Shown here: piece by piece, positions 24,896 through 34,846 of the stretch | Layout of the letters: the number at the start of each line of letters is the position of its first letter | How positions within the stretch are numbered: position 1 is the first letter of the stretch | Origin: Emticicia sp037153985 | GTDB lineage: Bacteria > Bacteroidota > Bacteroidia > Cytophagales > Spirosomataceae | Direction of reading: 5' to 3' | NCBI RefSeq assembly: GCF_037153985.1 | Contig: NZ_JBBAYI010000004.1 | Coordinates: forward strand, 186,001 to 250,000 | Length of the DNA: 64,000 bases | Notes under the pieces: generated by a model | Database searches by the model: none | What the model saw: the letters and a program-made list of their open reading frames with translations, nothing else | Told to the model about the DNA's origin: nothing | Program-made: the position numbers and the translations under genes

Positions 24896-26197
24896 TTATA
24901 GTTCTACTTTTTTCATTTTTGGCACTAAAAAGTGCATAATTAGCCATGCAAGCAAATAAGCACTACCACAAATACAAAACACAATGAAGTATCCGGTTTG
25001 AATCTGTTTTAATTTGGTATAATAGATAAATATTTGTTTCTGTGCTAATAATGTGAAAAGTATACCTCCGATACCACCAAACATACCCCCAATGCCTACA
25101 ACAGAGCCTGTGGCTTTTTTCGGGAACATATCAGAAACCGTAGTGAATATATTGGCACTCCAAGCCTGATGAGCCGAAGCCGCAATACCAATTACCAGCA
25201 CTGCAAACCACAAGTTAATTGCACCCAAATATTGTGAAAACAGCACGGGTAATACCGCAAAGGCATAAATGAGCATACTGGTTTTGCGAGCTTTAAAAGC
25301 AGGCCATTTTTTGTTAATCAGGCTCATAGGTAGCCAGCCACCAAAAATACTGCCCACACTACCAATGGTATATACTAACGCAAGTGCTATGGCCGCAGTG
25401 GTGTCTGTTGTAGAAAGGCCATATTGTTGTTTCATGAAATCTGGTAGCCAGAATAAGTAAAACCACCATACGGGGTCAGTCAGGAATTTGCCAATGGCAA
25501 ATGCCCATGTCTGCCGGAAAGTCAGGAGTTTAAGCCAAGAAACCTTTTCTTGCGAAACAGGTTCTGGTTTATCCGACTGGATATAGTCATATTCAGCTTT
25601 CGATAAGCGTTTTTGCTTCTCTGGCACTTCATAGAAAATAAACCATAATATAAGCCATGCAAAGCCGAGTACACCTGTTAAAATAAAAGCCAGTTGCCAC
25701 CCCCATTGGGCAGCAATAAAGGGTACTGTTAGCGGCACAATAATTGCCCCCACGTTAGTGCCGGAGTTGAAAAAGCCCGTGGCTAAAGCCCTTTCTTTCT
25801 GAGGAAACCATTCGGCTACCGACTTAATAGCTGCCGGAAAGTTTCCGGCTTCGGTAACACCTAAAAAGATACGGGCAAAAATAAAGCCTAAAGTACCCGT
25901 GCATAAGGCATGAGCTACTGCGGCTACACTCCATAAGCCAGTAGCAATAGCATAACCTAATTTAGTTCCGAATTTGTCAACAAAGCCACCTGCAAACACC
26001 ATACCCAGTGCATAGGCTAGCTTGAAAGCCAATTCTATATTTGAATAGTCTTCCACTTCCTGAATTTCGTCCCACTTGAAGGCTATTGCCAAATCATGTT
26101 TCAAATAACTGATTACGTTACGGTCGAGGTAATTAATGGTGGTGGCAAGAAAAATAAGACTACAGATAGTCCAACGATACTTTCCGATTTTTTCCAT
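24896..26197 (-). CDS. exuT: Hexuronate MFS transporter (ExuT type)
   Basis: A 433-residue twelve-helix major facilitator of the anion:cation symporter branch. RWTICSLIFLATTINYLDRNVI at the start (core: FLATTINYLDR), GGFVDKFGTKLG between helices 2 and 3, and GVTEAGNFPAAIKSVAEWFP are the fingerprints of ExuT, which brings galacturonate or glucuronate into the cytoplasm by proton symport. It is the last enzyme-linked gene of the uxaC-GH106-exuT unit, so it supplies UxaC with substrate. The exact uronate is not fixed by sequence. Confidence 0.88.
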   Translation of the reverse strand: MEKIGKYRWTICSLIFLATTINYLDRNVISYLKHDLAIAFKWDEIQEVEDYSNIELAFKLAYALGMVFAGGFVDKFGTKLGYAIATGLWSVAAVAHALCTGTLGFIFARIFLGVTEAGNFPAAIKSVAEWFPQKERALATGFFNSGTNVGAIIVPLTVPFIAAQWGWQLAFILTGVLGFAWLILWFIFYEVPEKQKRLSKAEYDYIQSDKPEPVSQEKVSWLKLLTFRQTWAFAIGKFLTDPVWWFYLFWLPDFMKQQYGLSTTDTTAAIALALVYTIGSVGSIFGGWLPMSLINKKWPAFKARKTSMLIYAFAVLPVLFSQYLGAINLWFAVLVIGIAASAHQAWSANIFTTVSDMFPKKATGSVVGIGGMFGGIGGILFTLLAQKQIFIYYTKLKQIQTGYFIVFCICGSAYLLAWLIMHFLVPKMKKVEL

Positions 26198-26256
26198 AGT
26201 TTACAGGGTTAAAAAAGATTAGGTTCAGGAAAGGATTTTTCCTTTCAGTGATGGAT

Positions 26257-28788
26257 TTATTGGTCAAAAAATAATTTTACTGTGCTTAACAAGCCCGACG
26301 GCACGGGCTGCCAGCCAGCAGCATTAAAGGGTTGATAACGGATGTCTACGATATTGGTATCGTAAAATTTCTTCCAATTTACTCCTATTTTATCTAAATA
26401 CCTAGCTCGGTTGGCCGATAAATTGGTTACTTCTATTTCTAATTTATTGTTGATACCGAGCATATCGGCAGTAATTGGCACTCTGAAAGGCAAAGACCAG
26501 TATTTGCCTAAGTCTTTACCGTTTAGTTTTACGCTAGCCATTTCGCGCACATCGCCTAAATCCAGATACCCGTTTTTAATCTGTGATTTCTCCAGACTGA
26601 AACGTAATTCATAATGGGCTGTACCGCTGAAATACTGTGCGGTAGAATCGCTCAGGTTTACCCATGACTGCAAGCTATCGGTCTGAAACGCACTCGGCAT
26701 AAAAGGTTCTCCTTTTACGAAATTCACCTTCCACATTCCTTTTAGGGGTAGTATCTCACCTGTTTTGTTAAAACTGTAAGTGTTTGTTTTGGCAGGCTTT
26801 TGTTTCAGGGCTTCTATAAAAAGGCTTTCGCCGCCATCAAGAGCAATCGAAATCTCAATAAGGCTGGGAGAAATTCTTTTAAATGGTATTAACCCGCTTT
26901 TTTGTTGAAGCGGGTTATAAATGCTAATAGCTTCAGCCGTTGTAGCGAGTTGAATTTTACCGTTATGAAATTTATTACCGAGGTTACTTACGAAATAAAG
27001 CGTACCGTTTGCATTTTTTTTGCGTATGAAAGAAAGCCCCGCTTCGGCCATGTTCTCATGCCTGATATTGGCCAATTGTAAACTCCTGACGATATCAGTA
27101 CTAATGGCATTGCTGAATTTGGGTAATAATTGTTGAAACGCTTGCTGATGTTTTTCCCAATCATGAAATCCGGTTGTGGAGTGTGGTAAGTGGTCGATGA
27201 AAAACACAGCAATGCCCGCACGTTTACATTTTTCGAGGTATACCAACGTGTTCAAAGAAAGGTATTGCACAGGGGGTACTATAATGGCTTTATAAGCCTG
27301 TTTTCCTTGTGTAATAAGCTGTTTATTGGTAATGTGCGAGTTTTTCAGTTGCAAATCAGAGATGAAATCGAAGCCATATCCATTGCTGATTAAGGTTTTG
27401 CAGGCATCGCCAAATGCCGAATGAAGCATGCCGTCTTTCATAATGGCGTGTACATCAATAGCATGGGTTTTAGCTTTGGTTCCGACCGATTGCCATAAAT
27501 CATACATAGGGAAATACACTAGTACATCATTATCGGGCTTGCTGTTTTGTAGCTTTTCTTGGCAACGGGTTATATATTTATTTAACTCTGGCAAATACTC
27601 CCAGAAATGACTTTGCTGATTAAAATTGGTAGAAGCGTAAAATAACCAGCCCGGAAATGCTTCATTGGGTGGTGAATAGGGAATCCCATGATAAAAAATA
27701 TGGTTTACACCGCCAATGAACGATTCGTCTATGATGGGTTTTACCTGCGACAAAGCCACTTTGAAATGGTTACCCAGCCATGTGGCTGTTTCGGAACTAA
27801 CCAGTTTTTTACCTGTTACGTGCGCCACCGAAGAGGCCAGTTTTACTACCAGTGCATCAGGCACTCCGAAACGTTTTTCTTCGTAGTCGGGGTCAATGCG
27901 TGAGAGCGGAATATCATAAGGTTTACTGCCAAAAAACTCTGTTTCGGGAATATCGGCAATGGCATATAAATCAAGAATATTAGCCGGCGACCCGTGTGCT
28001 TCATTACGGGTTATTTTACCTTGCTGCTTCGACCAGCCAACCCATGTTCGGGTGAAGTCGTCGCGGAGGATGTCTGACAACGTTTCGTTATAATCGCCCC
28101 AGATGAGTTTTTCTCTTGGAGTTTCAGCTTTGTCTTTGGCTAAAACATCTAGGTGTTGCTGTAAATCATAGCCTCTTAGTTCTTTAAAACGCTGAAAGAA
28201 ACTTGCCGTCCAGTTTGCGCCATAAACCTCATAAGAATCATTGTAAAAAGCTCTGACAGGGTAATTCTTCTGCCCGAAAGCCTCTTTAAATGTTTGTAGG
28301 TAACGCTCAACAGCCGCTTTATTGAAGGGGTCAAGTACAAGCCCTTCGCCGCCGGGCGCGGCTCTTTTTACTTTCTGGTTAGTAGGGGCAAATGTGAGGG
28401 TATATTGCCCATTCTGCTCATGTACTTTAAAGGCTTGGGCGGCATCCTGAGGCGATACATTTTTGCCACCAAAAGGCCAACCTGTGCCTAAGGTCATGTC
28501 AATGCCCAGATTATTCTTTTTGGCTTCCTGCAAAGTGAAGTCGAGCATTTCGAGCCATTCTTTTGATAAAAAAGGTAGAAACCTGCTTTCTTCGCCTTTA
28601 ACTCCGTAAATCGGAATAATGTGCATACCTCCAAACCCTGCTTTGGCATATTCTTCCAGATTCTGCCTGATTCCTTCTTTGGTAACGGCACTACCCATCC
28701 ACCACCAGTAAGCCCAAGGCTTGGTGGTAGATACCTGTGCTGATACTTGGCAAGCCATCAGGCAAAGAAGAATAATAAAGCGTTTCAT
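26257..28788 (-). CDS. GH106 alpha-L-rhamnosidase
   Basis: An 843-residue enzyme with a signal peptide (1-17). GH106 signs: KPWAYWWWMGSAVTKEGI at the mature start, FGGMHIIPIYGVKG, DMTLGTGWPFGG, FYNDSYEVYGANWT and the C-terminal jelly-roll ending near WKKFYDTNIVDIRYQP. The family releases terminal alpha-L-rhamnose by inversion with calcium help. Characterised members act on rhamnogalacturonan I and II. Expected in the periplasm. It begins 10 nt after uxaC. At 843 residues it is a little shorter than the largest members, but both ends are present. Confidence 0.9.
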   Translation of the reverse strand: MKRFIILLCLMACQVSAQVSTTKPWAYWWWMGSAVTKEGIRQNLEEYAKAGFGGMHIIPIYGVKGEESRFLPFLSKEWLEMLDFTLQEAKKNNLGIDMTLGTGWPFGGKNVSPQDAAQAFKVHEQNGQYTLTFAPTNQKVKRAAPGGEGLVLDPFNKAAVERYLQTFKEAFGQKNYPVRAFYNDSYEVYGANWTASFFQRFKELRGYDLQQHLDVLAKDKAETPREKLIWGDYNETLSDILRDDFTRTWVGWSKQQGKITRNEAHGSPANILDLYAIADIPETEFFGSKPYDIPLSRIDPDYEEKRFGVPDALVVKLASSVAHVTGKKLVSSETATWLGNHFKVALSQVKPIIDESFIGGVNHIFYHGIPYSPPNEAFPGWLFYASTNFNQQSHFWEYLPELNKYITRCQEKLQNSKPDNDVLVYFPMYDLWQSVGTKAKTHAIDVHAIMKDGMLHSAFGDACKTLISNGYGFDFISDLQLKNSHITNKQLITQGKQAYKAIIVPPVQYLSLNTLVYLEKCKRAGIAVFFIDHLPHSTTGFHDWEKHQQAFQQLLPKFSNAISTDIVRSLQLANIRHENMAEAGLSFIRKKNANGTLYFVSNLGNKFHNGKIQLATTAEAISIYNPLQQKSGLIPFKRISPSLIEISIALDGGESLFIEALKQKPAKTNTYSFNKTGEILPLKGMWKVNFVKGEPFMPSAFQTDSLQSWVNLSDSTAQYFSGTAHYELRFSLEKSQIKNGYLDLGDVREMASVKLNGKDLGKYWSLPFRVPITADMLGINNKLEIEVTNLSANRARYLDKIGVNWKKFYDTNIVDIRYQPFNAAGWQPVPSGLLSTVKLFFDQ

Positions 28789-28798
28789 GCCCAGTTAG

Positions 28799-30199
28799 TT
28801 ACCAGCCAAAATAGTTTTTGGCGTTGTTATAGCAAATGTTCTGTATGGTTTCGCCAATCCATGGAACATCGTTCGGGAGTTCGCCGTTTTCAATATCGTT
28901 GCCATAAATATTACAAAGAATACGGCGGAAATATTCGTGGCGAGGGAAAGATAAGAAGCTGCGCGAATCGGTAAGCATTCCGATAAAACGGCTTAGAAGC
29001 CCCATGTTCGACAACGCATTGATTTGCCTTTCCATTCCATCTTTTTGGTCGAGGAACCACCAACCTGAACCGAATTGCACTTTACCTGCCATTGACCCAT
29101 CGTTAAAATTGCCCACCATGGTGGCAATCAGTTCGTTATCGGCAGGGTTCAGGTTATAAATAATAGTCTTGGCTAGTTGGTCGTACTCATCGAGTTTTCC
29201 TAAAAATTTGGATAATGCAATGGCTTGCGACCAGTCTCCGATAGAGTCCCATCCAGTATCAGGCCCTAATACGCGCATGGCACGTTTATTATTATTACGC
29301 AATGCGCCGAGGTGAAATTGCTGTGTCCAGCCTAGTTCGGCATACATTTTACCTAATTCGTGTAAAATAGCCGATTTGAAAACCACCGCTTCTGTTTCAG
29401 TAAGTGTTTTACCGGCAATGGCATTTTTAAAAGCGTTATTGGCTGTTTCTGGGGTAAAATCGGCGGCATAGATTTGCTCCAGACCGTGGTCAGATATTTG
29501 TCCACCTTGTGAAGCGAAGAAATCGGCCCGTAGGCGAAGAGCTTTCAGCAGGTCTTCAAAAGATTGTATCTCAAAATTGACAATAGCCCCAAGTTTCTGA
29601 ATATAAGTCTTGAAATTAGGGTTATCAATCAGAATAAATTTATCAGGTCTGAAAGCCGGAAGCATTTTTATTTCAAAATCGCCGGCTTCTCTTAGTTTCT
29701 GATGATGTTCTAATGTATCGAGCGGGTCATCGGTGGTGCAAACCACTTTTACATTCATTTTTCGGAGAAGATTTCTGACCGAAAATTCAGGAGAACTGAT
29801 TTTTTCAGAACTGATGTCGTAAATCTTTTTTGCGGTTTGGGGGCTTAAAGTATCTTTTATATCGAAGTAGCGTTGTAGCTCGAGGTGTGTCCAGTGATAC
29901 AAAGGATTACGCATGGTATAAGGTACTGTTTCGGCCCATTTCTCGAATTTTTCGTAATCGGTAGCATCACCTGTGCAATATTTTTCATTGATACCATTAG
30001 TACGCATGGCGCGCCATTTATAGTGGTCGCCATATAGCCATATCTCTGTAATATTGCTAAACACTTTGTCTGCCAGAATCTGGTCAGGGGGTAAGTGATT
30101 ATGATAATCAATAATAGGCATATCTTTCGCAAACTCATGGTAGAGGGTGCGGGCGGTTTTGGTTTGCAACAAAAAATCTTCGTCTAAAAACGGTTTCAT
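28799..30199 (-). CDS. uxaC: Uronate isomerase
   Basis: A 466-residue cytosolic amidohydrolase-fold enzyme converting D-galacturonate to D-tagaturonate and D-glucuronate to D-fructuronate. IIDYHNHLPPDQI carries the two N-terminal metal-site histidines. ITEIWLYGDHYKWRAMR, GDATDYEKFEKWAETVPYTMRNPLYHWTHLEL (core: NPLYHWTHLEL) and the C-terminal RRILCNIYG are all UxaC-typical. Preceded by a 267-nt gap with a -7 box, so it heads its own transcription unit with GH106 and exuT. The downstream tagaturonate/fructuronate enzymes are not in this window. Confidence 0.96.
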   Translation of the reverse strand: MKPFLDEDFLLQTKTARTLYHEFAKDMPIIDYHNHLPPDQILADKVFSNITEIWLYGDHYKWRAMRTNGINEKYCTGDATDYEKFEKWAETVPYTMRNPLYHWTHLELQRYFDIKDTLSPQTAKKIYDISSEKISSPEFSVRNLLRKMNVKVVCTTDDPLDTLEHHQKLREAGDFEIKMLPAFRPDKFILIDNPNFKTYIQKLGAIVNFEIQSFEDLLKALRLRADFFASQGGQISDHGLEQIYAADFTPETANNAFKNAIAGKTLTETEAVVFKSAILHELGKMYAELGWTQQFHLGALRNNNKRAMRVLGPDTGWDSIGDWSQAIALSKFLGKLDEYDQLAKTIIYNLNPADNELIATMVGNFNDGSMAGKVQFGSGWWFLDQKDGMERQINALSNMGLLSRFIGMLTDSRSFLSFPRHEYFRRILCNIYGNDIENGELPNDVPWIGETIQNICYNNAKNYFGW

Positions 30200-30287
30200 G
30201 CTCTTTAAAAGGCTAAATTTTTATGATAAACCATAATAAAACTGCCGTCAGGCGGGTCTATCTATAATTTTTAAAATATTGATTCAG

Positions 30288-30295
30288 CAAAACTA
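30288..30295 (-). promoter_or_regulatory. Candidate -7 box upstream of uxaC
   Basis: Minus-strand TAGTTTTG (30295-30288) fits TAnnTTTG. The -33 region is not clearly conserved. Transcription near 30281 would give an 80-nt leader to uxaC. It lies in the 267-nt break between GH105 and uxaC, which also holds CGTTAT and ACGTT half-sites (30445-30457) resembling those near kdgF. Confidence 0.5.
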
Positions 30296-30352
30296 TTTAG
30301 TTTCGATTAATTTATTCTGCCCTAATTTTTCTTTTTTTAATACTATTTTGAC

Positions 30353-30420
30353 AAAAAGAAACAGCAGTCGGGTATTTGTATGATTAGCCTGCCTAATACG
30401 TAAACCTGACAAACCTGCTG
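30353..30420 (-). terminator. Possible terminator after GH105
   Basis: On the minus strand CAGCAG (30420-30415) pairs with CTGCTG (30367-30362). Nested inside are GGT-TTGT with ACAA-ATACC and ATTAG with CTAAT. The structure is followed by TTTCTTTTT. It is imperfect and long-looped, so moderate confidence only. Confidence 0.4.
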
Positions 30421-30466
30421 CTGCCTGCGTAATACTCATTTAACCGTTATGCACGTTTGGCCGATG

Positions 30467-32380
30467 TTATTTCTTGGGTGCTTGTTGTAATAACCATGTA
30501 GCAAGGTCTTTAGCTGCACTGAAATTCTGATACACAAGCGGAATACGGCGGCCGTCGGTATATTCGTTATAAAGCCAGGGGTCACCAACGGCAAATACTG
30601 TTCCTTTGCCTACTTTGGCAACAGCAATAATTGTTTCGCCTTTATCGGTCAGGATAGGCTTCGCAGGTGCGCTCAGGGCAAGAGGCGATAATTCCTTGAT
30701 GTAAACGGCTTGCGTATTTTTAAAAACAGGATTATTGGCAGGAATATCCAGCCGACCCTGTTCCCATTGAGTGCCTTGCACCATGTTAATGTTTTTTGGT
30801 AAAAACTGAATACCAAACTCTTTCGCCAGCAGATTAAAGTTTTTATGTTCGCAATTAGCGGTATCGTTGGCCATCATTACCAGCACACCACCGTTTTTTA
30901 CCCATGTGCTGATGTTTTTAATATCATCGGCCTGTACAAAATTGGGTTTGGCTGTTTCTTTTCGGGTATCGGGGTCAACAATAATATATACGTTTATATC
31001 TTTCAGATTAGCGGCTGTCGGGGCGGTTTTGATGGTGGTAGTTCTTGCGCCCAGTTCGTTGAAAATGTTTCCCCAGAGCCAGAAACCCGAGTGCATACGG
31101 TCGTCCCATGTATAATGGAAATTCTCCTGATTGCCATTCAGGTCTTTCCTGAATTCATTATTGAAATACCCATCTACGGCTACAACTTTGCCTTTGCCAA
31201 GTGCATTTTCGGCGGCAATTTCCATTTCTACGCTAGCAAAGATAAATGGCCCTACACCCTTTAAATCGTTTTTACGGATAGGTTCACTCAGGTAATACTC
31301 ATAGGAGCCATCGCGGTAGGGGTTTCCGCCCAAGCCACCTACACTTACAGTTTTATTAAGGCTTATGGTGCCATCTTTTTCTTTTTCAACAAACTCTTTC
31401 AGTATGCCGGCATAGCCTTTTCTGGCGGCCGTCAGGTATTTCGTATCCAGATACCCTTGCCTTACACCTTTAGCCAGCGCATAAACAAACATACAAGAGG
31501 CCGAGGCTTCAAAATAATTGCCTTTGCGGTTGCCTTGTGAGGTCATCTGATACCAAACCCCCGTTTTAGCATCCTGATATTTTACAAGGGCAGGAGCTAG
31601 CCTTTGTAAATATTTGATAAGATTGGCTTTTTCGGGGTTATAATCAGGAAAATAATCTAATACATCAACCAGTGCCATTGCATACCAGCCTATGGCACGG
31701 CTCCAGAAATGTGGCGAAACACCTGTTTTTTTATCGGCCCATTTTTGTTCGCGGCTTTCGTCGTAGCCATGATAAACCAAGCCTGTTTGCTCATCAACGG
31801 CGTGTTGTTCTATCAGGGTAAATTGTCGGGCAATGTCGTCGAAGTGCTCAGGTTTATTAAAAACCCTGCTATATTCGGCAGCAAAAGGCTCGCACATAAA
31901 TAAGCCGTCGAGCCACATCTGGTTGGGGTATCGCTGTTTGTGCCAGTAGCCACCTTCTTTGGTTTTAGGCTGGTTTTCGATTTGTTTCCATAACAAATGT
32001 GCTGCTTTTATATACTTTTCTTTATCGGGCTGGGTTTGCTGGGCAAGCATCAATAGCTCTCGCCCTGTCGGGATATTATCAAGATTAAAATCATTGTAAG
32101 CATACGTACGAATAGTGCTGTCTTTTTGCACATAGCGGTCAAGGTCTTTGCGGATATACTCAAAATACTTTGCATCTCCGGTGCGGTACCATACTTTTTC
32201 GAGTGCCTTTAATACAAGCCCTTGTTCGTAGTCCCATCCGGCAGGTTTATTGGGTTTTACCGTAATTGAATCTTTGTGCCATGTCATAAAAGACTCTGCC
32301 ATTTGCACCGAGTAAGGCTTTTGTGCCATGCTGGTCAGACTGATAAATGACAGAATAACGAGCAATTTTTTCGTATTCAT
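30467..32380 (-). CDS. GH105 unsaturated rhamnogalacturonyl hydrolase with DUF4350 tail
   Basis: A 637-residue secreted enzyme (signal 1-19). Residues about 25-375 form the (alpha/alpha)6 barrel of GH105 (YteR/YesR). Asp158 in MWLDGLFM matches the hydrating general acid/base (YteR Asp143). AIGWYAMALVDVL and FEASASCMFVYALAKG are family motifs. It removes the 4,5-unsaturated uronic acid left by pectin lyases. The C-terminal about 200 residues form a DUF4350 / class I glutamine-amidotransferase-like domain (VYIIVDPD, GGVLVMMANDT, GKGTVFAVGDPW), seen in some Bacteroidota GH105 proteins and probably structural. It lies 43 nt after GH95, ending the kdgF operon. Confidence 0.9.
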   Translation of the reverse strand: MNTKKLLVILSFISLTSMAQKPYSVQMAESFMTWHKDSITVKPNKPAGWDYEQGLVLKALEKVWYRTGDAKYFEYIRKDLDRYVQKDSTIRTYAYNDFNLDNIPTGRELLMLAQQTQPDKEKYIKAAHLLWKQIENQPKTKEGGYWHKQRYPNQMWLDGLFMCEPFAAEYSRVFNKPEHFDDIARQFTLIEQHAVDEQTGLVYHGYDESREQKWADKKTGVSPHFWSRAIGWYAMALVDVLDYFPDYNPEKANLIKYLQRLAPALVKYQDAKTGVWYQMTSQGNRKGNYFEASASCMFVYALAKGVRQGYLDTKYLTAARKGYAGILKEFVEKEKDGTISLNKTVSVGGLGGNPYRDGSYEYYLSEPIRKNDLKGVGPFIFASVEMEIAAENALGKGKVVAVDGYFNNEFRKDLNGNQENFHYTWDDRMHSGFWLWGNIFNELGARTTTIKTAPTAANLKDINVYIIVDPDTRKETAKPNFVQADDIKNISTWVKNGGVLVMMANDTANCEHKNFNLLAKEFGIQFLPKNINMVQGTQWEQGRLDIPANNPVFKNTQAVYIKELSPLALSAPAKPILTDKGETIIAVAKVGKGTVFAVGDPWLYNEYTDGRRIPLVYQNFSAAKDLATWLLQQAPKK

Positions 32381-32423
32381 AATGAAATAAGCTATAAATA
32401 ATTTGAATATCTGGATGCAGTTC

Positions 32424-34817
32424 TTACAAGTTTACATTGAGTTTCTGCCCTGCTTTCAGCGTAATTTTTTTAGATGTTTTACCATTAATCAGCGTAGTTT
32501 GCCCACCAGTTTTTGAGTAAATGCTTAAAGTTCGGATGCTTTTATTGGCCCAACTCATAGATACCTCAAAGCCACCTCTGGTACATAAACCTTTTACCGA
32601 GCCTGTGGCCCATTCGTCGGGTAGCGCAGGAAGCAGACGAATCTGATTTTCGTCAGACTGCACCAGCATTTCGGCTACTGCGGCAGCTCCGCCAAAATTT
32701 CCGTCAATCTGGAAAGGCGGATGCGCATCAAATAAATTAGGGTAGGTACCTCCGCCACGGGCATAATTCGTTTTTACGCCGTCTGGCTCAACGTAATGGA
32801 GTAGTTCACGGTACATTTTGTAAGCATGGTTGCCGTCCCATAGCCTTGCCCAGAGGTTAATCCGCCAGCCTTTCGACCAGCCTGTGGTTTCGTCGCCTTT
32901 AATTTCGAGGGTTTTGCGGCAGGCATCAGCCAGTAAAGGCGTTTTCTCTGGTGTAATATGATTACCCGGAAACAAACCAAATAAATGAGATTGATGGCGG
33001 TGTTTAGGGTCTTCGTCGTTCCAGTCGTAATACCATTCTTGCAGATTCCCCTTTTTACCAATCTGATACGGATATAGTTTTGCCAGAGCCTGCTCAAGTT
33101 TTGTTCTGAACTCGGTATCTGTATTCAATATTTTAGATGCCTTAATGGTTTGCTCAAAGCACTCACGAATCATGGCTAGGTCGGCAGTGCCACCATAAAG
33201 AGTAGCTCCTTTATACCCCGCCGAGGTAATATATTTGTTTTCAGGCGAAGTAGAAGGAGAAGTTATCAGATGCCCGTTTTTATCTTCAACCAGCCATTCC
33301 AGACAGAACTGTGCGGCTCCCTGCATTAACGGATATGCTTCATTTTTCAGGAAACTGATGTCTTTAGTAAAAATGTAGTGTTCCCACAGGTGGGTACTCA
33401 ACCATGTTCCGCCCATTGTCCAGTTAGCCCAAACGGGGTCACCTTTGCCAAAATCGCCAACGGGGTTACTCATAGCCCAGATGTCAGAATTATGAGCTAC
33501 CGTCCAGCCATTTACCCCGTAGAAGGTTTTAGCAGTAATTTTTCCGGTTTCAGAAGCATTTCTGATGAAACCCAGCAATGGCGCGTGCATCTCTGATAAA
33601 TTAGTGTTTTCGGCCAACCAGTAGTTTTCTTCGGCGTTAATGTTAGTCGTGTAGTTACTACTCCATGGTGGGCGCATATAGGGGTTCCAGATACCTTGCA
33701 AGTTGGCAGGCACCCCTTTGGTGCGCGAACTGCTGATTAACAAATAACGCCCATACTGAAAATACAGTACCTCCAGAATTTTATCTTCTTTTCCTTCGGC
33801 ATAGCGTCTGAGGCGTTCGTCTGTGGGTAATTCGGGGGCTTGTGTAGGGCCTAAATCCAGACTTACCCGATTAAAAAACGACTGGTAATCTCTGATATGT
33901 GCCTGTTTTAGCTGGTCGTATGTTTTAGCGAAGGCTTTATTAAGATTAGCTGCCGCAATAGCCTTGTTGTCTTGCCCTTCGGTTGCAGGGTTTTTATCAA
34001 AACCGTTAAAACTGGTAGCCACTGCCACAAAAATAATGGCATCGGTGCCATTTTTAATGCCTATTGTGCTATCGGTATTGATGATTTCGCCACCACCATT
34101 ATTCTTGATTTTGGCTAGTGTCGTAAATCTTGTGCCTTTGGTTTCGTCAAATACTACTGCATCGGGTATATTCACATAGTTAGGGGCTGCTTTGATGGGA
34201 GCATAGCCATTAACCTCTAATAGATTTGCCTTGCCTGATACGTTGTTTTTTAGTAAACTGTTAAACTTTATGTCAAAGTTGAGCGCACCGGGCTTGCTAC
34301 TACTTAGTTTAACTACCATTATCTGGTCAGGATGAGACACAAAATACTCACGGGTATATTTTACGCCATCAATTTCGTAGGTTGTTTTTGATACCGCCTT
34401 GCCAATATTTAGCTCCCGATAGTAATTTTGTTGGGTATCTCCATGCTCGAAATTGATGTACATCGTACCCAATGGTGCAAAAGACTCGGAGTATTTGCCT
34501 TGTATTTTCCGGTAAAGTTTATCGGCTAACTGATAGTCTTCATTTTTAAGGGCCTCTCTTATGGCAGGAATATGCTTATAGGCTTCGGGGTTCATGGCTG
34601 GGTTTACAGGTTCTCCCGACCACAAGGTAGCATCGTTGAGGTAAATTTTATCAGACTGAACACCTCCAAAAACCGTAGCTCCTAGTTTGCCGTTACCTAG
34701 TACTAGGGTTTCTTCAAAGTACTGAGCGGGTTTTTTGTACCACAAAGTTTTATCGGGTTGTGCGTAAACTAAGGTTGTTATTGTAAAAAGTAGTAGTAGT
34801 AAGGCGTGTTTTTTCAT
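32424..34817 (-). CDS. GH95 alpha-L-fucosidase / alpha-L-galactosidase
   Basis: A 797-residue secreted enzyme (signal 1-19) with an N-terminal beta domain (LVLGNGKLGATVFGG, LWSGEPVNP). An (alpha/alpha)6 barrel carries NINAEENYW, GGTWLSTHLWEHY, the Glu of SPENKY and the Asp of QIDGNFGGAA, the GH95 catalytic residues. The family inverts alpha-1,2-L-fucosides, and some members prefer alpha-L-galactose, a close stereochemical relative found on rhamnogalacturonan II and xyloglucan. The specificity cannot be told from sequence by eye. In this locus a side-chain-trimming role is expected. Confidence 0.9.
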   Translation of the reverse strand: MKKHALLLLLFTITTLVYAQPDKTLWYKKPAQYFEETLVLGNGKLGATVFGGVQSDKIYLNDATLWSGEPVNPAMNPEAYKHIPAIREALKNEDYQLADKLYRKIQGKYSESFAPLGTMYINFEHGDTQQNYYRELNIGKAVSKTTYEIDGVKYTREYFVSHPDQIMVVKLSSSKPGALNFDIKFNSLLKNNVSGKANLLEVNGYAPIKAAPNYVNIPDAVVFDETKGTRFTTLAKIKNNGGGEIINTDSTIGIKNGTDAIIFVAVATSFNGFDKNPATEGQDNKAIAAANLNKAFAKTYDQLKQAHIRDYQSFFNRVSLDLGPTQAPELPTDERLRRYAEGKEDKILEVLYFQYGRYLLISSSRTKGVPANLQGIWNPYMRPPWSSNYTTNINAEENYWLAENTNLSEMHAPLLGFIRNASETGKITAKTFYGVNGWTVAHNSDIWAMSNPVGDFGKGDPVWANWTMGGTWLSTHLWEHYIFTKDISFLKNEAYPLMQGAAQFCLEWLVEDKNGHLITSPSTSPENKYITSAGYKGATLYGGTADLAMIRECFEQTIKASKILNTDTEFRTKLEQALAKLYPYQIGKKGNLQEWYYDWNDEDPKHRHQSHLFGLFPGNHITPEKTPLLADACRKTLEIKGDETTGWSKGWRINLWARLWDGNHAYKMYRELLHYVEPDGVKTNYARGGGTYPNLFDAHPPFQIDGNFGGAAAVAEMLVQSDENQIRLLPALPDEWATGSVKGLCTRGGFEVSMSWANKSIRTLSIYSKTGGQTTLINGKTSKKITLKAGQKLNVNL

Positions 34818-34846
34818 GGATTGAGATTTTACCGTTGCATTAAGTT